From Acidobacteriota bacterium (GTDB lineage Bacteria > Acidobacteriota > Terriglobia > Terriglobales > Acidobacteriaceae), in the NCBI GenBank assembly GCA_016196065.1, contig JACPYL010000008.1:186001-250000 (forward strand): 64,000 nucleotides of DNA. Direction: 5' to 3'. Positions 15,523-24,937 of this stretch are shown here, in pieces. Numbering within the stretch: the stretch's first letter is position 1; each line of letters begins with the position of its first letter. The notes under the pieces are model-generated. The model did not search any database. It was given only the letters and a program-made list of their open reading frames with translations, and was not told where the DNA came from. A program made the position numbers and the translations under genes.

Positions 15523-16767
15523 GTGAACGCGGAAACCATCGCCGTGGGCTCGGAGATGCTGACGCCGCATCGTCAGGATACGAACTCGCTCTACCTCACG
15601 GAAAAGCTGAACGAGTTGGGCGTCGAGGTGCGTCACAAATGCGTGGTCGGCGACAACAGTGACGATCTGGCGGCGGCGGCGAAGTTGGCCATGCGGCGCT
15701 CGGACATCATCATTCTGATTGGCGGGCTTGGTCCAACGGAGGACGATCTCACGCGCGAGGCGGTGGCGGAAGCGCTGAATCTGCAGTTGCGGCGCGATCC
15801 GGAAATTCTCGTCAAGTTGGAAGAACGTTTTGCCAATCGGGGATGGAAGATGTCCCCTAACAATGCCAAGCAGGCAGACGTGATCACGGGCGCAGTGGTG
15901 CTGCCGAATCCGAATGGGTCGGCGCCCGGACAGTGGATCAGCGGGAAATACGATGGCCAGGAACGGATTGTCATCCTCCTACCCGGTCCGCCGAATGAAT
16001 TGAAGGGGCTGTATGAAGGCGAGTGTATTGCGCGGTTGAAGGCTCGCGTACCGCAGCAGTTCATCGCCATGCGCGAATTGAAGATTGCCCTCCTGCCGGA
16101 ATCACAGGTCGACGCGAAGGTCGCTCCCATCTACAAAACGTTCACAGATGTCCAGACCACAATCCTCGCAGGCTCTGGCGAAATTCAGCTGCATCTGCGT
16201 TGCCGCAAGGAATCGCAGGAGGAAGCCGAAGCGCGCGTCGAGGAGTTGGCCGAAAAGATCGACGAGGAGATGGGCGACACAATTTTTTCCCGCAAGGGAG
16301 AAAGCCTGGAGCAAATCGTCAGCTACCTGCTGCAGATGCGCGGCATGACTCTGGCGGTCGCCGAATCCTGCACGGGCGGATTATTGGCGCAGCGGATCAC
16401 CGGGCTGAGCGGAAGTTCGCGCTATTTTCTCGGCGGCGCGGTGGTCTACTCCAACGAATTAAAGACGCAGTTTGCGAATGTCCCCAAGGCCTTGATCGCC
16501 AAGCATGGAGCGGTCAGCCGCGAGGTCGCCAAGGCGCTGGCGGAGGGGATCCGCCAACGGTGCCTTTCGAGCTACGGAATTGGTATTACGGGCGTGGCCG
16601 GCCCGACGGGCGGCACCGAACAGAAGCCGGTTGGCCTGGTCTACGTGGCCCTGGCGGGGGAAGAAGGGACGCAGGTCGTTGAGCGGAACTTCCCTGGCGA
16701 CCGCAAGCGCGTGCGCTGGTATGCCTCGCAACAGGCGCTGGAGATGATCCGGCGGGCCCTACTATAG
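15523..16767 (+). CDS. cinA: CinA-like protein (molybdopterin-binding domain plus NMN deamidase domain)
   Basis: A 414-aa two-domain protein. Residues 1-165 are the MoaB/MoCF-like domain (IAVGSEMLTPHRQDTNS, GGLGPTEDDLTREA, LLPGPPNELK), which in characterised CinA has ADP-ribose pyrophosphatase activity. Residues about 255-410 are the CinA_C/PncC domain (AVAESCTGGLLAQRITGLSG, GGAVVYSNELK, GITGVAGPTGG), which deamidates NMN to nicotinate mononucleotide in pyridine-nucleotide salvage. The start is GTG at 15523. The length and domain order are normal for full-length CinA. It stands alone between the small lipoprotein gene and the PilZ gene. Confidence 0.95.
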   Translation: MNAETIAVGSEMLTPHRQDTNSLYLTEKLNELGVEVRHKCVVGDNSDDLAAAAKLAMRRSDIIILIGGLGPTEDDLTREAVAEALNLQLRRDPEILVKLEERFANRGWKMSPNNAKQADVITGAVVLPNPNGSAPGQWISGKYDGQERIVILLPGPPNELKGLYEGECIARLKARVPQQFIAMRELKIALLPESQVDAKVAPIYKTFTDVQTTILAGSGEIQLHLRCRKESQEEAEARVEELAEKIDEEMGDTIFSRKGESLEQIVSYLLQMRGMTLAVAESCTGGLLAQRITGLSGSSRYFLGGAVVYSNELKTQFANVPKALIAKHGAVSREVAKALAEGIRQRCLSSYGIGITGVAGPTGGTEQKPVGLVYVALAGEEGTQVVERNFPGDRKRVRWYASQQALEMIRRALL

Positions 16768-16884
16768 AGACGGATTGACCATCGCGAGTCTCTGACCTAA
16801 AGTACCGGAGCGGCACCCCTTTGTATTATCGTGGTGACGCGGCCGAGCGGTATCATCGGCTGTAGAGCGGTCAATAGGCTATCC

Positions 16885-17514
16885 ATGACCCAACAACCCG
16901 AACCACGCGTGACTGTGGACCTGCCGGTGCGGGTGTGGGGGATGACTGCGGACGGACGTCCGTTCTCGCAGCACGCGCGGGCGCAGAACATCAGTTCAGA
17001 AGGCGCTTTACTGGCAGGGATCGAAAGTGAACTGAAGGTCGGGGACATCATCGGCGTGCAGTGTGAAGAGAAGAAAACTCGCTGCACGGTGATGTGGGTG
17101 ATGAACACCGGCCCCATCAAGAAAAATCAGGTTGGCATCAAGTTGCTGGCGGATCAGGATTGTCCGTGGAAAGCCTACTTGCCGATGCAAGGGACCACGG
17201 CCACGATTCTCGAGAGCAATCGGCGGAAGTGGCCCCGGCACAAGATTTCATTCCCAATTGAACTCCGCGACGAGCGCTTCAAGACGCCGATGCGGATCAG
17301 CGCTACCGATGTCAGCGGCAATGGTTGTTACGTGGAAAGCATCATGCCACTGCCGATCGGAACCGTCCTGCGCGTCGACTTCTATCTGCAGAACGAGCAC
17401 ATCACGATCACTGCCGTGGTGCGAACGTGCGATCCGGGCGTGGGGAACGGGATCGAATTTACCGGCGACCCCTATTCCTCAATCGCCGGCGTCGAAACGA
17501 CAGGCTTCCGCTAA
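16885..17514 (+). CDS. Tandem PilZ-domain protein
   Basis: A 209-aa protein made of two PilZ-like beta-barrels. The second (about 105-200) has both cyclic-di-GMP signatures: RKWPR (RxxxR) and DVSGNG (DxSxxG). The first (about 1-100) keeps an NISSEG motif but its N-terminal arginines are not spaced as RxxxR, so it is probably structural. No membrane or output domain is present, so it likely works by binding a partner. ATG 16885 begins cleanly at the first barrel; an earlier start would add an unstructured leader. With the receiver/PilZ protein at 38 kb it suggests active c-di-GMP signalling, although no GGDEF or EAL gene is in the window. Confidence 0.85.
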   Translation: MTQQPEPRVTVDLPVRVWGMTADGRPFSQHARAQNISSEGALLAGIESELKVGDIIGVQCEEKKTRCTVMWVMNTGPIKKNQVGIKLLADQDCPWKAYLPMQGTTATILESNRRKWPRHKISFPIELRDERFKTPMRISATDVSGNGCYVESIMPLPIGTVLRVDFYLQNEHITITAVVRTCDPGVGNGIEFTGDPYSSIAGVETTGFR

Positions 17515-17515
17515 A

Positions 17516-17554
17516 CCGCCAGCTGCAGATCCCTCGCTCCGCGCGGGATGACAG
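17516..17554. repeat. Partial copy of palindromic repeat family A
   Basis: CCGCCAGCTGCAGATCCCTC then GCTCCGCGCGGGATGACAG matches one arm and the loop side of the repeat at 25901-25973. Only half of the palindrome is present, directly after the PilZ gene stop. Confidence 0.7.
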
Positions 17555-17581
17555 AATCTTAAAAAATACCGTAGCTGCACT

Positions 17582-18385
17582 TCACGCCGCGAAGGTGGCG
17601 TAGCGGGCGAGCAGGATGGCGCGAATCAGGCCGCCCATGGTGAATTCGCGGGCTTCAATCCCAGGCACCAATTGCAATTCTCGAAGCGTGGCCGAGGTTA
17701 CCGGACCAATCGATGCGAATTGAACTTTCTTGAGCGAGCGAGCACGGGATGACCCGAGGAGTTCGGCAAAATTTCGCACCGTGGAAGAGCTGGTAAAAGT
17801 CACGATGTGTGGACGCCGTTCTGGGTCTTTCATCAGGGCACGTAAACGGATTTGCGATTTCTTCGGCACGACGGTCTCGTAGGCTTCTACAACATCGACG
17901 GTAGCGCCGGCCGAGCGAAGTTCCTCAGGAATCACATCGCGAGCGACTTTGGCGCGGACCAGCAAGACACGCTTCCCGTTTACCTTGTCGCGCAAGCCTT
18001 TCACCACGGATTCGGCAACGTATTCTTCTGGAACCATCTTCACTTTCAGGCCGCTTTTCAAGAGTGCTGCCTTGGTAGCCGGGCCGATGGCGGCGATCTG
18101 CAAATGCTTGAAATGCCGGGCGGTCAGGCGGAACTTGCGGCGGCGTTCCCACATCGCTTTCACGCCGTTGACACTGGTCAGAATCAGCCAGTCGTAGTTC
18201 TTCAAATTCCTGAGCGCCTCATCGAGTGGCTGAAAGGATTCCGGCTTGCGAATCTCGATAAATGGAATCTCGATGACACTCGCGCCGAGCGTGCGCAGGC
18301 CAGCAGAAAGTGCGCTCGCTTGATGACGAGCGCGTCCGACAAGAATTCGAGTACCGCGGAGAGGACGTTTTTCGTTCGGGGCCAT
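17582..18385 (-). CDS. hemD: Uroporphyrinogen-III synthase
   Basis: A 267-aa HemD-family protein that closes and inverts ring D of hydroxymethylbilane to give uroporphyrinogen III. The fold is two alternating alpha/beta domains with the weakly conserved family features: ILVGRARHQASALSAGLRTLG at the N-terminus, YDWLILTSVNGVKAMWER, AAIGPATKAAL, and VTFTSSSTVRNFAELLG. It is the last gene of the minus-strand tetrapyrrole cluster but is separated from hemC by about 190 bases filled with a heptamer repeat pair. HemD is hard to assign by sequence alone; the context next to hemC makes the call strong. Confidence 0.92.
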   Translation of the reverse strand: MAPNEKRPLRGTRILVGRARHQASALSAGLRTLGASVIEIPFIEIRKPESFQPLDEALRNLKNYDWLILTSVNGVKAMWERRRKFRLTARHFKHLQIAAIGPATKAALLKSGLKVKMVPEEYVAESVVKGLRDKVNGKRVLLVRAKVARDVIPEELRSAGATVDVVEAYETVVPKKSQIRLRALMKDPERRPHIVTFTSSSTVRNFAELLGSSRARSLKKVQFASIGPVTSATLRELQLVPGIEAREFTMGGLIRAILLARYATFAA

Positions 18386-18391
18386 GGAAAC

Positions 18392-18457
18392 CAGTTCTCA
18401 GTTCCTAGTTCTTAGTTCTTAGTTCTTAGTTCTCAGTTCTCAGTTCTCAGTTCTCAG
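18392..18457. repeat. Heptamer tandem array (hemD/hemC spacer, left arm)
   Basis: About nine tandem copies of a 7-bp unit, first TTCTTAG then TTCTCAG. It is complementary to the shorter array at 18535-18566, so the two could pair across the spacer. Confidence 0.9.
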
Positions 18458-18500
18458 AAAAGGCAAAAACACTGGTAAATGGGCGTCAACAGATCTCTTT

Positions 18501-18528
18501 AGAAACCGGAACGCTGGTCCCGGTTTCT
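18501..18528. repeat. Perfect hairpin inside the hemD/hemC spacer
   Basis: AGAAACCGG (18501-18509) and CCGGTTTCT (18520-18528) form a 9-bp stem with a 10-base loop. On the minus strand no T-run follows, so it is not a clear terminator of hemC. Confidence 0.6.
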
Positions 18529-18534
18529 GGTTTT

Positions 18535-18566
18535 ACTGAGAACTGAGAACCGGGAACTGGGAACTG
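18535..18566. repeat. Heptamer array (hemD/hemC spacer, right arm)
   Basis: Four and a half units of ACTGAGA and its variants ACCGGGA and ACTGGGA, the inverse complement of the 18392-18457 array, ending 5 bases before the hemC stop codon. Confidence 0.85.
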
Positions 18567-18571
18567 CTTTA

Positions 18572-19498
18572 CTACGGCAGTGCGAATCCGGATCCGTAGA
18601 CTTCTTCCAGTATCGCATCTCCGCCACGTCGGAGAAGAGTTTCGCCGACTTCCTCACCTAACTTAACCGGATCATTGCCTGCGCGCGTCTCTCGGAGGAC
18701 TTTTGTTCCGTCCGGATGTGCAACCAGAGCGTTCAAGTGGATCTTGCCATTTTGCACTTGGGCAAAAGCGCCGATTGGTACCTGGCAACCGCCTCCGAGC
18801 TTATTGAGTAGAGCGCGTTCGCAGGTGGTGCTGGCACGGGCAGCATGGTCATCGAGAAAAGCGAGATGAGCGCGGGTTGCGCTATCACCGTTTCGGATCT
18901 CAATTCCGAGAGCGCCTTGCCCAGCGGCAGGAGTCATGACATCGACTGGAATGACCTGGCGGATGAGCTGCGTCTTTCCCAGGCGATTCAATCCGGCGGC
19001 GGCGAGAATGATGGCATCGTAGTCCCCCGCTTCGAGCTTGCGAAGACGCGTGTCGACATTGCCGCGCAGGGGATGAATCTTCAAGTCCGGCCGGATCGCC
19101 ATCAGTTGAGCCTGGCGGCGCAGGCTGCTGGTGCCGACATTGGCTCCTTGCGGCAGGTCTGCGATGCTGGCGATGTTCACCGAGCAGAAAACATCGTTGG
19201 GATTTTCGCGCGACGTAATGGCAGCAATTTCAAAATCACTCGCCAATTCCGTAGGCAGATCTTTCAAGCTATGCACCGCCAAGTCGACGCGATTCTCCAC
19301 CAGGGCCTCTTCGATTTCCTTGGTGAACATGCCCTTGGTACCGACTTTGGCGAGGGCGACGTCGGTGATCTTGTCGCCGGTGGTCTTGATGATCTCCAGT
19401 TCGACAGTGTGTCCCTGGGCGCGCAGCAGATCAGAAATATGATGCGCCTGCCAGAGGGCCAGTTGGGAGCCGCGAGAACCGATCCGGAGGAGTGCCAT
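18572..19498 (-). CDS. hemC: Hydroxymethylbilane synthase (porphobilinogen deaminase)
   Basis: A 308-aa HemC that polymerises four porphobilinogens into hydroxymethylbilane. Signatures are [16 protein letters not shown] at the N-terminus, the arginine-rich pocket [11 protein letters not shown] and the invariant Cys in [11 protein letters not shown] that carries the dipyrromethane cofactor. The length is normal. Its ATG shares one base with the hemA stop codon (TAATG), showing tight translational coupling. It provides the substrate for HemD downstream. Confidence 0.97.
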   Translation of the reverse strand: MALLRIGSRGSQLALWQAHHISDLLRAQGHTVELEIIKTTGDKITDVALAKVGTKGMFTKEIEEALVENRVDLAVHSLKDLPTELASDFEIAAITSRENPNDVFCSVNIASIADLPQGANVGTSSLRRQAQLMAIRPDLKIHPLRGNVDTRLRKLEAGDYDAIILAAAGLNRLGKTQLIRQVIPVDVMTPAAGQGALGIEIRNGDSATRAHLAFLDDHAARASTTCERALLNKLGGGCQVPIGAFAQVQNGKIHLNALVAHPDGTKVLRETRAGNDPVKLGEEVGETLLRRGGDAILEEVYGSGFALP

Positions 19499-20829
19499 TA
19501 GTTAGACTCTCCTGCATCACGGCCAGACTTGGAGGCTGCGGTACGCTTTTCTTTTCCCTGCTCGGGCGACTCGCCCTCTTCGAGGTTGAACAGGCGGCGC
19601 ACCAGTTCAACGACGGTCGTGGACTCCGGTTCGCGGGCAGCCGTCTTTAATGTGCTGATCGGGGTATGCATGATCTTGTTGATGATGCCGCGGGTCAGTG
19701 CTTCCACCGCCATTTCCTGATCGGGAGACATTGTGCCCAGGCGTCCGCGGACGCGATCGATTTCGGCTTGCCGGATAGTCTCCAGATGATCGTGCAGCGA
19801 GACGATGGTGGGAACGACGTCGAGCGTCTGCAGGCGAGCATTAAATTTCACCACCTCGCCGTTGACGATCGCTTCGGCCTTTTCGGCTTCTTTCTTGCGA
19901 TCGGCTACGTGCGACGCTACAGCCTGCTGCAGATCGTCGATGTCATAGACGAAGACACCGTCCAGCTTGTTCATCTCCGGATCGACATCGCGAGGCACAG
20001 CAATATCGATGAAGAACATGGGACGGTTGCGGCGGCGCGACAGGAACTGCTCTCCATGCTCGCGTTTGAAGATAAAATTTGGCGATCCGGTGGAGGTTAT
20101 GACGATGTCGGCGCGATCGCACGTTTCGTAAAGACGGCTGAACTCGATGGCCTGTCCGTTAAATTTGTGGGCGAGCCCAATCGCGCGATCGTAAGTGCGA
20201 TTGGCGACAAAAATCGACTCCGCGCCATGAGCGAGGAGATGCCGGGCAGCCAGTTCGCTCATCTTGCCCGCGCCGACCAGGTAAACGGACTTCCCTTTCA
20301 GGTTGCCGAAGATTTTTTCCGCCAGCTCGACCGCAACCGAGGCAACGGACACGGACGATGAACCGACCGCGGTTTCCGTGCGCACTCGCTTGGCGACGGC
20401 AAAAGCACGGGTGAGCAACTGGTCCAACTGCATGCGGACGGCGCCGACTGCGCGGGCGGTCGCGTATGCCTCTTTGATCTGACCCAAGATTTGCGGCTCG
20501 CCGACGATCATGGAGTCGAGGCTGGCGGCAACGCGGAACACGTGACGGATGGCTTCGTCCTCGCGAAACTCGTAGAGATGGCTTTCAAACGGCCCCATGT
20601 CGACATCGAAGTAATCGCGCATGAAAGCGCGCAGGTCGCCGGAACCATTCTTCATGTTGGCGAGAAATTCCACGCGGTTGCAGGTGGAAACGATCATGCC
20701 TTCAGCGACGTCCGCATGTTCCGCAAGTCGCTTGCAAGCCTCCGGCAGGCGCGATTCCGGGATGGCAAGGCGCTCGCGCACTTCGACCGGGGCCGTCTTG
20801 TGATTCACGCCGATGAGTTGAAATCTCAT
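19498..20829 (-). CDS. hemA: Glutamyl-tRNA reductase
   Basis: A 443-aa HemA that reduces Glu-tRNA with NADPH to glutamate-1-semialdehyde, the first committed step of C5-pathway tetrapyrrole synthesis. The nucleophilic Cys is Cys50 in VSTCNRVEF, the usual position. The NADPH domain follows ([29 protein letters not shown]), then a C-terminal dimerisation helix region with a charged tail. ATG 20829 begins at [19 protein letters not shown]; an open extension upstream lies within the neighbouring gene. The start overlaps the stop of the upstream cytochrome-assembly gene by ATGA, so the two are coupled. No hemL is in the window. Confidence 0.97.
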   Translation of the reverse strand: MRFQLIGVNHKTAPVEVRERLAIPESRLPEACKRLAEHADVAEGMIVSTCNRVEFLANMKNGSGDLRAFMRDYFDVDMGPFESHLYEFREDEAIRHVFRVAASLDSMIVGEPQILGQIKEAYATARAVGAVRMQLDQLLTRAFAVAKRVRTETAVGSSSVSVASVAVELAEKIFGNLKGKSVYLVGAGKMSELAARHLLAHGAESIFVANRTYDRAIGLAHKFNGQAIEFSRLYETCDRADIVITSTGSPNFIFKREHGEQFLSRRRNRPMFFIDIAVPRDVDPEMNKLDGVFVYDIDDLQQAVASHVADRKKEAEKAEAIVNGEVVKFNARLQTLDVVPTIVSLHDHLETIRQAEIDRVRGRLGTMSPDQEMAVEALTRGIINKIMHTPISTLKTAAREPESTTVVELVRRLFNLEEGESPEQGKEKRTAASKSGRDAGESN

Positions 20830-21638
20830 GAGGCAATAAACCTGTGCATGCCGCTGAAATAGTTCGCTGCCCATGCCACGATCGCCGCGACGAAGGCAAC
20901 ACTGGCCAATAGCGCGGCTCGGCGTCCCCGCCATCCCGCACTCAGGCGCATGTAGACCATGAGCAGGTACACGACCCACATCAGAACCGAAAGCAGAATC
21001 TTCGGATCGAAGAAATCGACTTTGCCGTACGCAGATTCCGCAACTACCGATCCGAGTACCAGGCCCAGCGTCATGAACGGGAAGCCCAACATCAGCGAAC
21101 GGTAGCCGATGTCGTCAATGACCTGGAGCGCGGGTAAGCGTGCAAACACCCCCACGGAATTCTTCGCCTTCAGGGCACGTTCCTGCAACAGGTACAGCAG
21201 ACTGGCTCCGAAGCTGAGGAATAGTGCCGCATATCCGGTGAAGATCATCAGGATGTGCGCCGCAAGCCATCCCTTGACGGCTACCGGCGTCAGCACGAGC
21301 GGCTGCTGGGCGGTGGCGGCGACGAATGTCAGCAGAAAGACGATCGGAAAGACCACGATCCCGGGCGAGGTCGTCTTGTAAATCAGGTACGCGATCATGA
21401 AGACAACCATGATCAGGAACGCGAGCAGGGACTCCGAATTATGCACCGATGCCAAGGTAAACTGGCCGGCATCGACAACCGCCTCTACCAGGGATACGAA
21501 GTGCAACACCATCCCAAGGTAGGCAGCATGCAAAGCCACTTTGCTAAGAGTTTCCGCAGTGCGGTTGAGCGCGACTAGGGCATACAGCAAGCCCACGGCA
21601 TAACAAAACAGCGCCACTCGCAACCAGATCAAAGTCAT
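20826..21638 (-). CDS. HemX/CcsA-type cytochrome c assembly membrane protein
   Basis: A 270-aa polytopic membrane protein with about eight hydrophobic segments. It belongs to the CcmC/CcsA/HemX superfamily: it has the tryptophan/heme-handling region reduced to LAAHILMIFTGYAALFLSF and conserved His residues in the membrane. In Bacillus, HemX lies upstream of hemA and affects HemA levels, and CcsA exports heme for cytochrome c. The location directly before and overlapping hemA fits the HemX-like role. Start ATG 21638 removes an unlikely hydrophilic extension. Whether it acts in heme export or HemA control is open. Confidence 0.85.
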   Translation of the reverse strand: MTLIWLRVALFCYAVGLLYALVALNRTAETLSKVALHAAYLGMVLHFVSLVEAVVDAGQFTLASVHNSESLLAFLIMVVFMIAYLIYKTTSPGIVVFPIVFLLTFVAATAQQPLVLTPVAVKGWLAAHILMIFTGYAALFLSFGASLLYLLQERALKAKNSVGVFARLPALQVIDDIGYRSLMLGFPFMTLGLVLGSVVAESAYGKVDFFDPKILLSVLMWVVYLLMVYMRLSAGWRGRRAALLASVAFVAAIVAWAANYFSGMHRFIAS

Positions 21639-21750
21639 AGTCTTGATGTATGCAGGACATCGGCTGAAGGATTCATCCCTCACCCGAACCCAGTGATTAT
21701 AGTGTGCATGGTGGTCTCCACGCGCGGAAACAGGCGGGATCACAAGTACA

Positions 21751-21766
21751 TGTGACGTCCGTCACA
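21751..21766. promoter_or_regulatory. CRP-like operator TGTGA-N6-TCACA
   Basis: Perfect inverted repeat TGTGACGTCCGTCACA with the exact spacing of a CRP-family site. It lies 113 bases upstream of the cytochrome-assembly/hemA operon and 126 bases upstream of the secreted glucanase gene, in their divergent region. A second site with the same half-sites and spacing is at 41807-41822. Confidence 0.6.
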
Positions 21767-21822
21767 ACAGAAATTTGTACATCCGGTCCATGCGCATTTC
21801 AGCGGGCACGTCGGGGCAGCGC

Positions 21823-21851
21823 TTGACTGCGCACCATGATCCGTTTTCAAT
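21823..21851 (+). promoter_or_regulatory. Candidate sigma-70 promoter of the glucanase gene
   Basis: TTGACT (21823-21828), a 17-base spacer and TTCAAT (21846-21851), 40 bases before the start codon. The -10 box is imperfect. The CRP-like dyad would be centred about 100 bases upstream of the start point. Confidence 0.35.
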
Positions 21852-21891
21852 GCCTGCAGTGACAGGTCGGTTGGAGAGAGGATTTTTTAAC

Positions 21892-24063
21892 ATGCAAAAC
21901 CGTCGAAGTCTGCTGGTGCTCGCGTTACTCACCCCGATACTCGGTTGGGCGCAGTCCTCATATTACGATCACGTAAGTTTTGACAATAGCCTCGCCGACC
22001 GGTCGTTTTATTCAAGCCATGTATCGTCAACTCTTCCCAGCGAGATTGATGCGATCGATGGCAAGTTGCCCGTCGATGCGGCGCACTCGGTGAGCCCGCC
22101 GAATTCATTGCGCTTGAAGTGGAGTTCGCGCACCGGAGGGGAATGGGACGTCAATCTGAGAGCGCGGGCGAATTACGGCATGCCCGATTTCTCGGGACAC
22201 TCTCTGTGGTTCTGGGCTTTTTCCGAGGAGGGCCTGTCGTCTGCGGAGTCTCCCCTCATCTACCTGGCGGGAAACGACGAGGGGACCAATACGATTCGCC
22301 TGCTGGGCAAACTGGATCGAATCCCAGCGCAGAAATGGGTGCGAATTCAGCTTCCGCTTGACTCCTTCAAGGGACAAGTAGAGAACACGCGCGAGTCGCA
22401 CTTTGATCTGGCAAAACTGTCGGAGATCGGCATCGTACAGGGATTAGACGATGGCAAGTCGCACACTCTCTACCTCGACGACATTGAGGTTCGCGACGAT
22501 TCGCCCGCATCGAGTCATCCTCCTGTAACACCTTTGGGTTTGGCGGCAAAAGGATATGACCGGCACGTTGAATTGTCGTGGACCGCGCAGTCCGAACCGG
22601 ACCTTCGCTATTACACAATCTATCGCTCGCTGGATGGGAAATCCTACGAACCGATTGGCATTCAGCGATCCGGCCGATCGCGATATGAGGATTTTTTGGG
22701 CGCGAGTGACAAGACCGCCCATTACAAGATCAGCGCGGTGAGTGTCGGTTACGACGAGTCTCCGCTTTCTTCCGAAGCGAGCGCCAGCACACGCGCGTTC
22801 ACTGACGATGAATTGCTGACCATGGTGCAGGAGGCATGCTTCCGCTACTACTGGGAAGGCGCGCACCCCAATGCCGGGATGGCCCTCGAGATTCAGCCCG
22901 GCGACCCCAACATGGTAGCCGTGGGATCGTCAGGTTTCGGCGTCATGGCGCTGGTGGTGGGCACGGACCGCGGGTTCATTACGCGACCGCAAGGCGCAGA
23001 TCGCATGCTGAAGATCGTTCGCTTCCTATCGAAGGCGGATCGCTTCCATGGAGTCTGGCCGCACTTCCTCGACGGCCGCACCGGCAAAGTCATGCCGTAC
23101 TTTGGTCCGTATGACAACGGAGGCGACCTGATCGAAACCGCCTTCCTGGTGGAAGGACTGCTGACCGCGCGCCAATATTTCACCGCAGACAATGCCGCTG
23201 AGCGCGAAGTGCGTGACACCATCACCAGTCTGTGGAAGTCGGTGGAATGGGACTGGTACGCAAAGGGGCCGGATCCGAATTTTCTTTACTGGCACTGGTC
23301 GCCCGACAAGGGCTTCTACATTCATCATCCTCTGATCGGCTGGAACGAGACGATGATTGCGTACCTGCTGGGGATCGCTTCTCCGACACATCCGATTCCA
23401 GCCAGCATGTACTACAGCGGATTTGCCAGCCAGTCCGACTTTGCGGCGGAATACCGGCAAGGCTGGGGACGGACGACGCAAGGCGATCACTTCCAGAACG
23501 GAAATTCCTATTACGGAATCAAACTCGATGTCGGAGTCGGCGAAGGTGGTGGACTTTTCTTCACTCACTATTCGTTTCTGGGATTCGATCCACGCAACAA
23601 GCACGACCGCTACACCAACTACTTCCAGAACAGCCGCAACATTGCGCTGATCGCTCACGCCTACGCGGTGGCCAATCCTCTGAAGCATGCGGGCTACGCC
23701 GACAATTCGTGGGGACGCAGCGACGGCGTCAATGCCCGCGAAGGCAAGTCGCATCCGCGCGGCGACAATGGCACCGTTACCTGTACGGCCGCACTGGCAT
23801 CATTCCCCTATACGCCGGAAGAGTCGATGAAAGCGTTGAAACATTTCTACCGTGATCTGGGCGGGAAGTTGTGGGGCGTGTACGGATTCCGCGATGGCTT
23901 CAACCTGACGGAAAACTGGTTCGAAGACGTCAACATGGGACTGAACCAGGGACCGATTGTGGACATGATCGAAAACCACCGCACGGGACTTTTGTGGAAA
24001 GCTTTCATGTCCAATCCTGAAATCGATCCGATGATGAAGGCAATCGGATTCCAGAAGGATTGA
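21892..24063 (+). CDS. Secreted glucoamylase-like/GH144-type glucanase with fibronectin III domain
   Basis: A 723-aa exported protein. Residues 1-21 are a signal peptide ([12 protein letters not shown]). Residues about 25-210 form a beta-sandwich resembling a carbohydrate-binding domain, 215-305 a fibronectin type III domain ([20 protein letters not shown]), and 310-720 the catalytic alpha/alpha toroid of the glucoamylase/DUF3131 type ([58 protein letters not shown]). Such domains are classed as GH144 and cleave beta-1,2-glucans in characterised cases; the substrate here is inferred. The ATG at 21892 follows a GGAGAGAGG site. The gene stands alone with its own regulatory region. Confidence 0.88.
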   Translation: MQNRRSLLVLALLTPILGWAQSSYYDHVSFDNSLADRSFYSSHVSSTLPSEIDAIDGKLPVDAAHSVSPPNSLRLKWSSRTGGEWDVNLRARANYGMPDFSGHSLWFWAFSEEGLSSAESPLIYLAGNDEGTNTIRLLGKLDRIPAQKWVRIQLPLDSFKGQVENTRESHFDLAKLSEIGIVQGLDDGKSHTLYLDDIEVRDDSPASSHPPVTPLGLAAKGYDRHVELSWTAQSEPDLRYYTIYRSLDGKSYEPIGIQRSGRSRYEDFLGASDKTAHYKISAVSVGYDESPLSSEASASTRAFTDDELLTMVQEACFRYYWEGAHPNAGMALEIQPGDPNMVAVGSSGFGVMALVVGTDRGFITRPQGADRMLKIVRFLSKADRFHGVWPHFLDGRTGKVMPYFGPYDNGGDLIETAFLVEGLLTARQYFTADNAAEREVRDTITSLWKSVEWDWYAKGPDPNFLYWHWSPDKGFYIHHPLIGWNETMIAYLLGIASPTHPIPASMYYSGFASQSDFAAEYRQGWGRTTQGDHFQNGNSYYGIKLDVGVGEGGGLFFTHYSFLGFDPRNKHDRYTNYFQNSRNIALIAHAYAVANPLKHAGYADNSWGRSDGVNAREGKSHPRGDNGTVTCTAALASFPYTPEESMKALKHFYRDLGGKLWGVYGFRDGFNLTENWFEDVNMGLNQGPIVDMIENHRTGLLWKAFMSNPEIDPMMKAIGFQKD

Positions 24064-24091
24064 GCTGACAGATGTTCACGGACGCCGGCGG

Positions 24092-24895
24092 TTAGTGTCT
24101 GACGAAGCCGCCCAGCACATCTTGCAGCGTGTGCGAAATCATGCCCGGCCGCAGGCTGCGACGCCAGTACGCGAGCAGACCGAGCAGCACTCCGAGCACT
24201 CCGATTTGCAACGCCTTCGCGAGACCCTGATAGGAATGCGCGGCACCGAACACGGACGCAGACAGAACGATGCCAGCGGGAATACTTTTGGTCAGAGCAG
24301 CGAATTGTTTCTGCAAGTAGCCACGAAAGACAGCCTCCTCACAGATGCCGGCGCTGATCGAGAGCGCCACCCACAGCACTCTCTCAAGGGTGGTATGCGG
24401 CAGGAGAAACCGCGTGCTCTCGTCTTGCGCGTCGCGATGAGAAGCAAGCATCGACAGGACACCGATCGATACGATCAGAAAGAGCACTCCGATTCCAATA
24501 TCGCGAAAGAAATCCCCGAAGGACTGCCAGCGTTCTCCTAAGACAGTGAGAGCCGACGATCCAGCCAGCCATAGTCCGATGAGCACAAGCCCGACAAGAA
24601 GCCATTCCGTCGCGATGGTGCGCAGATAGAGTCCGACGCGATGTTGATCGGCCATGGCGTGCATCAGTGCGGCACGCTGCCATCCTCGGAAGGCGAGTGT
24701 GCCAATGGCAGCAAGCACGGCAACGGTGTGCCACGGTGAGGCGATCCGACGAAGTGTACCGATCTCGGGTGGCGGCGAAATGTTGGTGGCGATGAGTGGC
24801 TCCTTGCGCACAAGGCACTGCAGATAGCCCTTGGACGTGCCAGAAGTGAAAGTGTCACTAGATCCGTCGTTGGTCGTTCGTCGTTCGCCAGGCAT
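24092..24895 (-). CDS. CPBP-family intramembrane glutamic/metalloprotease
   Basis: A membrane protein of up to 267 aa with about six hydrophobic segments. The CPBP (Abi/Rce1-like) motif is present: EEAVFRGYLQKQF (Glu-Glu then Arg, about 186-191) and a second motif FGAAHSYQG with His. Family members cleave membrane-bound peptides, and some confer bacteriocin self-immunity. The first 28 residues come largely from a heptamer repeat (24865-24885), so translation may really begin at the GTG at 24811; no good ribosome site decides this. The next gene upstream is beta-lactamase on the same strand. Confidence 0.8.
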   Translation of the reverse strand: MPGERRTTNDGSSDTFTSGTSKGYLQCLVRKEPLIATNISPPPEIGTLRRIASPWHTVAVLAAIGTLAFRGWQRAALMHAMADQHRVGLYLRTIATEWLLVGLVLIGLWLAGSSALTVLGERWQSFGDFFRDIGIGVLFLIVSIGVLSMLASHRDAQDESTRFLLPHTTLERVLWVALSISAGICEEAVFRGYLQKQFAALTKSIPAGIVLSASVFGAAHSYQGLAKALQIGVLGVLLGLLAYWRRSLRPGMISHTLQDVLGGFVRH

Positions 24896-24935
24896 GGATT
24901 TGCTAACGACGAAGGACGAACGACCGACGACGATC
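24861..24935. repeat. Paired heptamer arrays (CPBP/beta-lactamase spacer)
   Basis: Left arm of 7-bp units CGTCGTT, GGTCGTT, CGTCGTT (24865-24885). Right arm of complementary units AACGACG, AAGGACG, AACGACC, GACGACG (24905-24932), flanked by GATC on the outside. The two can fold into a long hairpin. Confidence 0.8.
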
Positions 24936-24937
24936 CG

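Noticed and set aside
18392-18566. CRISPR array
   Set aside because: The units are 7 bp, adjacent without spacers, and no cas genes are present.
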